Source of the DNA: an uncultured Eubacterium sp. | GTDB taxonomy: Bacteria; Bacillota; Clostridia; Oscillospirales; CAG-272 | DNA length: 64,000 nucleotides | Reading direction: 5' to 3' | Assembly: GCA_900544285.1 (NCBI GenBank) | Contig: UQUT01000007.1 | Coordinates: 24,573 to 88,572 of the forward strand | Shown: positions 58,837-64,000 of the stretch, piece by piece | How the letters are laid out: the number at the start of each line of letters is the position of its first letter | Numbering within the stretch: position 1 is the first letter of the stretch | Position numbers and translations under genes: made by a program | The notes under the pieces: generated by a model | What the model was told of the DNA's origin: nothing | The model's input: only the letters and a program-made list of their open reading frames with translations | Databases searched by the model: none

Positions 58837-60165
58837 ATGGAAATACTGAAAAGAAAACTATCTTCGTTTCAAATGATACTGCTGGGGTTTGCAGGGGTCA
58901 TATTACTCGGTGCATTGATATTAACTCTGCCGATTTCTTCAAAGTCTCATGAATGGACTTCTTTTATAGACGCGCTTTTCACTTCGACGTCTGCCGTATG
59001 CGTAACGGGACTTGTTGTGTTCGATACCGCAACACACTGGACGATATTCGGGCAAATCATTATATTGTTGTTAATTCAAATCGGCGGTATGGGCGTTGTA
59101 ACAATTGCAGTTTCACTTGCCGTTGCTTCCGGTAAAAAAATCGGGCTGTTCAGCCGTGAAACAATGAAAAACGCAATTTCCGCGCCGAACGTGAGCGGGA
59201 TCGTTCGGTTGACCGGATTTATAATCAAGGGGATCTTTTTGATTGAAATGATCGGTGCACTGATTATGCTCCCTGTGTTTTGCAAGGATTACGGCGCAGA
59301 AGGTATATGGATGGCTGTTTTTCACTCCGTGTCTGCATTTTGCAATGCCGGATTCGATATTATGGGAACCAAAAACGGCGAATTTACTTCTTTGACTCAC
59401 TACTCCGGACAACCGGTTATCAATATTACGATTATGCTGTTAATCATTGTCGGCGGTATCGGTTTTCTTGTATGGGAAGACATTTGCAAACACAAGTGGC
59501 GAATAAGAGAATATCGCACGCAAAGCAAACTTGTTTTGATTGTTACGGCTGCGCTGATTGTTTTACCCGCTGTTTATTTCTTCTTTTTTGAATGTGGCGA
59601 TTTACCTGTCACAGAGCGCATACTTGCGTCTTTATTTCAATCCGTAACGCCGAGAACGGCAGGGTTTAACACGATAAATCTTACCGCAATCAGTGACACG
59701 GGATTATACCTGATGATTATTCTTATGTTGATAGGCGGTTCACCGGGGTCAACCGCAGGCGGTATGAAAACGACGACGATAGCAGTCTTGTTTTCTTCTG
59801 CTTTTTCCGTTTTCCGAAAAAAAGACAACGCCGAAGTTATGAAACGTCGGATTGATGATGAAACCGTAAAAACAGCTTCGGCAGTATTTTTGATGTACAT
59901 AACTCTGTTTTTGGTTGGCGGAATGGCTATCAGTACGATTGAAAATTTGCCTATCATATCATGTCTTTACGAAACAGCCTCTGCCGTAGGTACGGTAGGA
60001 CTGACACTCGGCATTACTCCGACACTCGGAAGCGCTTCTAAAATGATTCTGATTATGTCCATGTTCTTCGGTCGGGTGGGCGGATTAACGCTGATCTATG
60101 CCGCTTTCGGAGCAAATAAAAAGCAAGTAGCAAAACTTCCGGCGGATACAATTGCCGTCGGCTGA
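58837..60165 (+). CDS. Potassium uptake channel subunit (KtrB/TrkH family)
   Basis: 442 residues with four M1-P-M2 repeats. The selectivity-filter segments are visible as TSAVCVTGL, SVSAFCNAGF, SVTPRTAGFN and SAVGTVGLT, each with the key Gly. The membrane pore imports K+ with Na+ or H+. Length and the compact N-terminus fit KtrB rather than E. coli TrkH (483 aa). Followed 13 bases later by its regulatory subunit. A TATAAT box at 58803-58808 lies upstream, without a good -35 box. Confidence 0.93.
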   Translation: MEILKRKLSSFQMILLGFAGVILLGALILTLPISSKSHEWTSFIDALFTSTSAVCVTGLVVFDTATHWTIFGQIIILLLIQIGGMGVVTIAVSLAVASGKKIGLFSRETMKNAISAPNVSGIVRLTGFIIKGIFLIEMIGALIMLPVFCKDYGAEGIWMAVFHSVSAFCNAGFDIMGTKNGEFTSLTHYSGQPVINITIMLLIIVGGIGFLVWEDICKHKWRIREYRTQSKLVLIVTAALIVLPAVYFFFFECGDLPVTERILASLFQSVTPRTAGFNTINLTAISDTGLYLMIILMLIGGSPGSTAGGMKTTTIAVLFSSAFSVFRKKDNAEVMKRRIDDETVKTASAVFLMYITLFLVGGMAISTIENLPIISCLYETASAVGTVGLTLGITPTLGSASKMILIMSMFFGRVGGLTLIYAAFGANKKQVAKLPADTIAVG

Positions 60166-60178
60166 GGAGGATACTTAT

Positions 60179-60832
60179 ATGAAAACAAAATCCATTTTAT
60201 TGATAGGTCTCGGACGTTTCGGGAAATACATAGCAATGAAATTGCACGAATTGGGACATGAGATCATGGCAGTAGACGAAAATGAGGAAAGAATTAACGA
60301 TGCTATGCCATATGTGACTAACGGACAAATCGGTGACAGCACAAACGAAGCGTTGCTGAAATCTCTCGGTATAAAAAATTATGATGTTTGTATCGTAACA
60401 ATCGGAGGAAATTTCCAGAGTTCGCTTGAAACGACCTGCCTGCTCAAAGAGCTGGGAGCGCAAAAGGTTGTGTCTCGTGCCGAACAGGACGTACAGGCGA
60501 AATTTCTTCTGCGTAACGGCGCGGACGAAATTATCTACCCTGAAAAGCAACTTGCCACATGGGCTGCAATCCGATATACATCCGACCATATTCTTGATTA
60601 TATAACACTCGGAGATTCCTGTTCGATTTTTGAGGTTTCCGTTCCGCAGGCGTGGGTGGGGAAATCAATTGCAGAGATCGATATTCGCAGAAAATACAAT
60701 GTAAACATCATCGCCACAAAGAAAAACGGAAAAATCAATGCGGTTGTTACCGCTGACACAGTCCTTTCCGAAGACGAAACGCTTTTGGTGTTCGGAGATT
60801 ATAAGGCATTGCGCAAATGCTTTGATATTTAA
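60179..60832 (+). CDS. Potassium uptake regulatory subunit (KtrA/TrkA family)
   Basis: 217 residues: an N-terminal RCK domain with nucleotide motif GLGRFGKYIAMKLHELGHEIMAVD (broken for length; GxGxxG, acidic ribose contact Asp) and a C-terminal RCK-C domain (about 140-217). It gates the KtrB pore in response to ATP/ADP or NAD(H) and c-di-AMP in known systems. GAGGAGG precedes ATG 60179. Confidence 0.93.
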   Translation: MKTKSILLIGLGRFGKYIAMKLHELGHEIMAVDENEERINDAMPYVTNGQIGDSTNEALLKSLGIKNYDVCIVTIGGNFQSSLETTCLLKELGAQKVVSRAEQDVQAKFLLRNGADEIIYPEKQLATWAAIRYTSDHILDYITLGDSCSIFEVSVPQAWVGKSIAEIDIRRKYNVNIIATKKNGKINAVVTADTVLSEDETLLVFGDYKALRKCFDI

Positions 60833-60856
60833 CGGATATCAAAGAAGGTGATTGCC

Positions 60857-61141
60857 ATGGGAGAAGTCATACTTGTTTTTGCGGTAATAGCAATTATGGT
60901 TGGCGGCTTTTTCGTTATGAAAAGGCTCGACGCTTTCCTGGAAGCAAACGAGGAAGCCACTAAAAAAGAATACAAAAATACTCCTGACGTGCAGTTCCTT
61001 GATACGGATGACTATGAGAAAGTTATTTCCGATATAGAGAAATTCAAAATTACTCACGAAGATATAAAACTGATTATTTACGACGGAAAGAATGATGATC
61101 TGACCGATATGATTAAACTTTACGATCACACGGATATGTAG
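60857..61141 (+). CDS. Small membrane-anchored protein of the potassium operon
   Basis: 94 residues: one N-terminal helix (about 2-22, VILVFAVIAIMVGGFFVM) and a charged cytoplasmic tail (TPDVQFLDTDDYEKVISDIE). I do not recognise the family. It begins 24 bases after the KtrA gene with GAAGGTG 6 bases before the ATG, and comes before the sensor kinase. By position it could be an accessory of Ktr or the kinase, but nothing in the sequence proves it. Confidence 0.7.
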   Translation: MGEVILVFAVIAIMVGGFFVMKRLDAFLEANEEATKKEYKNTPDVQFLDTDDYEKVISDIEKFKITHEDIKLIIYDGKNDDLTDMIKLYDHTDM

Positions 61142-61237
61142 ATTTATTCGGAAAAATATGTTATAATATATGCAAGCAAGCATTTTTGCTTATGGTAATA
61201 AGTATGATTCAATTTTCAAGGAGCGTTGTCATATCGA

Positions 61238-63196
61238 ATGAAAAACTGTTTTTCTGAAAACATAAAAGAACACATATTGGTCTGCCTGTCGTCCGCACCT
61301 TCAAATACAAAAATCATTCAGACTGCGGCAGCCATGGCAAGGGCGTTTCACGCGTCCTTTTCGGCATTATATGTAAAAACTCCCGCTTCCGAATATATGG
61401 AGGCGGAAGACAAGAATCGCTTGCTCGCAAACATTCATTTTGCCGAAAAGTGCGGCGCGACAATCGTTACGGCGTGCGGAGATGATGTACCCTTTCAAAT
61501 TGCCGAGTATGCGCGGCTTTCGGGCATCACAAAAATAGTGATTGGCAGAAGCGTTGTCGGTAAGCGACGCTTTATCGGCAAACCGACCTTGACGGAAAAG
61601 CTGATATCGCTTGCTCCTAATGTCGATATTCATATTATTCCGGACAGCGATGCCGTTATAGCCAAAGGTAAGAAAACGCTGTTTGAAAAGCCGCATTTTG
61701 CAAAACTCCTGAAAGGCTTGGCGGTTTCGGCAATTTTGCTATCGTTTTCAACTCTGCTCGGTTTCCTTTTTTCAAGCCTTGGCTTTACGGAGGCAAACAT
61801 CATTACGATCTATATGCTCGGCGTTTTGATTACAGCTATCCTGACGGAAAGCAAAACCTGCTGGGTAATATCATCTGTTGCGAGCGTATTGGCGTTCAAT
61901 TTCTTATTTACAGAGCCGAGGTTTACATTCCGGGCTTACGGAAGCGGTTATCCGGTGACATTTATCATCATGCTTGCGGCTTCACTTATAATAGGCGGCG
62001 CTGCCGAAAAGCTGAAAAAGCGTGAGCGGCAGGCTTCGCAAACCGCATACAGAACAAAAATACTTTTCGATTCCAATCAACTGATTCAAAAAGCGTCAGA
62101 TGAACAGGAAGTGTTCCGGGTTACAGCCGATCATTTGAGAAAGTTATTGAGTCGAAATGTAATTATATTTAATGAGAGCGCGGAAAAAATATGCGATTCA
62201 TTTACAGATACAAAAGACAGTCCTTCAGAGGATTACAGGCAAATTGTCCGGTGGGTGATAAATAATAACCAAAAAGCCGGAAAAGGAACGGGAATTTATT
62301 CCGACAGCAGTTATGTTTTTCTGCCGATATGTAAAAACGAAAAGAATTACGGAGCAGTCGGCATTTTTGTCGGAAATAATCCGATCGATTCTTTTGACGA
62401 AAGTATTGTGGTTTCCGTCATCGGCGAATGTGCAATTGCCGTTGACGGAATCGTAAACGCAAAAGAAAGAGAGCGCACCGCGGTTTTGGCAAAGAACGAA
62501 CAGTTGCGCGCAAATCTGCTCCGCTCCATATCACATGATCTGCGGACACCGCTCACGTCCATTTCGGGAAATGCAAGTAACCTTATTTCAAACGGAAATG
62601 CTTTTGATGATGCGACAAAAATGCAGATTTATGAGGATATTTACAGTGACTCTCTTTGGCTTATCAATCTTGTTGAAAATCTGCTTGCGGTGACACGCCT
62701 TGAAGAGGGCAGAATGAACATAAATCTAACGACCGAGCTTGTCCGTGATGTAATAGACGAAGCATTGAAGCATATTCATAAGAAAAGCGAAATGCAAAAA
62801 ATTACCGTGATACAACAAGACGAGTTGCTCCTTGCAAAAATGGACGCTCGGCTTATTGTGCAGGTTTTAATCAATCTTCTTGACAATGCTATCAAATATA
62901 CACCGTCCGATTCGCAAATTACGATTACGGCAAAAAAAGACGGTAATATGATTTCCGTAAGCGTATCGGATAACGGAAACGGCATTGCGGACGAACAAAA
63001 ATCACGCGTTTTTGATATGTTTTATACCGGCACAAACAAAATTGCCGACAGTCGTCGCAGCATCGGATTAGGTCTTTCGCTATGCAAATCTATCATAAAT
63101 GCGCATGGCGGAGAAATAACGATAACGGACAATGTTCCGCACGGCGCGGTATTTACCTTTACATTGCCCGTCGGGGAGGTGGAAATTCATGAGTAA
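61238..63196 (+). CDS. KdpD-like sensor histidine kinase lacking the N-terminal KdpD domain
   Basis: 652 residues. It starts with a universal-stress-protein-like domain (about 10-135, HILVCLSSAPSNTKIIQTAA), then four transmembrane helices of the DUF4118 sensor region (about 160-255), a GAF-like region (about 270-415), the His-containing helix ISHDLRTPLTSISGNASNL (broken for length) and the ATPase domain (N box NLLDNAIKYTPSD, G2 GLGLSLCKSII). E. coli KdpD is about 890 residues; the missing 200 include the Walker-A-bearing KdpD domain. The start is uncertain: AAGGAG is 14 bases before ATG 61238 and too near a TTG at 61226. Confidence 0.88.
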   Translation: MKNCFSENIKEHILVCLSSAPSNTKIIQTAAAMARAFHASFSALYVKTPASEYMEAEDKNRLLANIHFAEKCGATIVTACGDDVPFQIAEYARLSGITKIVIGRSVVGKRRFIGKPTLTEKLISLAPNVDIHIIPDSDAVIAKGKKTLFEKPHFAKLLKGLAVSAILLSFSTLLGFLFSSLGFTEANIITIYMLGVLITAILTESKTCWVISSVASVLAFNFLFTEPRFTFRAYGSGYPVTFIIMLAASLIIGGAAEKLKKRERQASQTAYRTKILFDSNQLIQKASDEQEVFRVTADHLRKLLSRNVIIFNESAEKICDSFTDTKDSPSEDYRQIVRWVINNNQKAGKGTGIYSDSSYVFLPICKNEKNYGAVGIFVGNNPIDSFDESIVVSVIGECAIAVDGIVNAKERERTAVLAKNEQLRANLLRSISHDLRTPLTSISGNASNLISNGNAFDDATKMQIYEDIYSDSLWLINLVENLLAVTRLEEGRMNINLTTELVRDVIDEALKHIHKKSEMQKITVIQQDELLLAKMDARLIVQVLINLLDNAIKYTPSDSQITITAKKDGNMISVSVSDNGNGIADEQKSRVFDMFYTGTNKIADSRRSIGLGLSLCKSIINAHGGEITITDNVPHGAVFTFTLPVGEVEIHE

Positions 63197-63899
63197 CTTA
63201 TTGGTTTTGGTGGTTGAGGACGACGCACCTGTTCGTAACCTCATCAGCACGACACTGAAAACACGCGGTTACGAATATTTGATTGCGCAAAACGGCGAAA
63301 GTGCTATTATGGAGGCATCCTCACATAATCCGGATGTTGTTTTGCTTGATTTGGGACTGCCGGATATCGACGGCGTGGATGTCATCAAAAAAATACGCAC
63401 ATGGTCTGAAATGCCGATTATCGTAATCAGCGCCCGCGCCGAAGATAAAGACAAAATCGACGCTTTGGATGCCGGAGCGGACGATTATCTGACAAAGCCT
63501 TTTTCCGTAGAGGAACTGCTTGCAAGACTTCGTGTTATGGGCAGAAGGCTTTCGTCTATGCAGTCTTGCGGAAAATCCGACTCGCTTTTTGTAAACGGAG
63601 ATCTGAAAATAGATTATGCAGCAGGGTGTGCCTACCTTAGCGATGAAGAGCTTCATCTTACGCCCATCGAATATAAACTGCTGTGTTTGCTGTCCAAAAA
63701 TGTCGGAAAAGTGCTTACTCACACTTTCATTACGCAAAAAATATGGGGTGCAGCGTGGGAAAGTAATGTAGCATCTCTACGCGTATTTATGGCTACCTTG
63801 CGCAAAAAAATCGAACCGTCCCCCGATTCGCCGCAGTATATACAAACTCATGTCGGTATTGGGTACAGAATGGCGAAGTTGGACGGCGATCGAATTTAA
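63189..63899 (+). CDS. KdpE-like OmpR-family response regulator
   Basis: 236 residues: receiver domain (about 1-120) with acidic pocket VVEDDAP, phospho-Asp in VVLLDLGLPDIDG and Lys in YLTKPFSVEE, then an OmpR-type winged HTH (about 135-230, LTPIEYKLLCLLSKNVGKVL, GVGYRM-like GIGYRM). It overlaps the kinase gene by 8 bases. In Bacteria with Kdp this pair controls kdpFABC; here the linked transporter is Ktr-type, so that operon is the likely target. Confidence 0.93.
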   Translation: MSNLLVLVVEDDAPVRNLISTTLKTRGYEYLIAQNGESAIMEASSHNPDVVLLDLGLPDIDGVDVIKKIRTWSEMPIIVISARAEDKDKIDALDAGADDYLTKPFSVEELLARLRVMGRRLSSMQSCGKSDSLFVNGDLKIDYAAGCAYLSDEELHLTPIEYKLLCLLSKNVGKVLTHTFITQKIWGAAWESNVASLRVFMATLRKKIEPSPDSPQYIQTHVGIGYRMAKLDGDRI

Positions 63900-64000
63900 C
63901 CACAAACATTAAACAAGAAAAACATTGCATAAAGGCAAATTCCCGTAAGGATGTTTTTAAGCATCTATCTAAATCTGCCGATTGAGAGTGCAAACAAAAA

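Noticed and set aside
1..64000. CRISPR arrays, prophage modules, complete insertion sequences
   Set aside because: No regularly spaced direct repeats, no phage structural genes and only one dead IS30 fragment were found.
63900..64000. Short minus-strand open frame at the right end
   Set aside because: Overlaps the response-regulator gene antisense, with no ribosome binding site; the last 100 bases show no gene or hairpin I can support.

Overview
The window looks like chromosomal DNA of an anaerobic, endospore-forming member of the Clostridia (Bacillota), probably an uncultured gut lineage. The evidence is a spoVAC-spoVAD-spoVAE operon, a BofC-like protein, strong AGGAGG-type ribosome binding sites, consensus sigma-A promoters, Firmicutes-type GalT, WhiA, MntR/DtxR-like and CarD regulators, and a T-box ahead of thrS. 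Base composition looks close to 50% GC by eye for most of the window and falls somewhat from about 58.7 kb onward. I ran no computation, so family calls rest on motif recognition.

Layout. 0-4.4 kb: the 5' end of a class A penicillin-binding protein, a BofC-like protein, an iron-type DtxR repressor, and a four-gene operon (Crp-type regulator plus NMT1-type ABC importer) with a palindromic operator next to its promoter. 4.5-9.9 kb: murB-whiA-dnaE. 10-14 kb: a sugar isomerase-like gene divergent from an AraC regulator, then pckA behind a compact structured leader. 14-16.7 kb: an rRNA guanine methyltransferase and galT. 16.8-18.8 kb: a serine-palmitoyltransferase-like enzyme and a ketoreductase, a candidate sphingoid-base cassette with its own operator repeats. 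19-22.1 kb: deoD, a lipoprotein and spoVAC-AD-AE. 22.3-27.8 kb: an MMPL-family exporter operon with a large exported partner. 27.9-28.6 kb: remnants of a histidine kinase and a P-type ATPase joined head to head. 28.7-37 kb: DUF5131/TetR pair, heterodimeric ABC exporter, LysR regulator, and an ABC-2-like transporter. 37.3-41.7 kb: pyrG-purB-purA, followed by a mosaic surface lipoprotein. 43.6-49.9 kb: xpt and a complete BMP-family nucleoside importer, ending in a ThyX-like protein with an altered signature. 50-56.8 kb: MTA/SAH nucleosidase, a DUF4886 esterase-like protein with a MATE exporter, CarD, a Nudix hydrolase, and thrS with its T-box. 56.9-58.6 kb: tRNA-Val followed by debris (IS30 remnant, tRNA 3' remnant, paired hairpin repeats) and an HTH-TPR regulator broken by an in-frame TAG. 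58.8-63.9 kb: a Ktr/Trk potassium uptake system with a shortened KdpD-like kinase and a KdpE-like response regulator.

Functionally the window is dominated by housekeeping nucleotide metabolism (pyrG, purB, purA, deoD, xpt, MTA/SAH nucleosidase, nucleoside import), envelope transport, and sporulation. The least ordinary parts are the sphingoid-base-like cassette with its tandem operators, the pseudoknot-capable pckA leader, the ThyX-like protein in the nucleoside operon, the rearrangement scar near 28.42 kb, and the tRNA-flanked debris zone around 57 kb.
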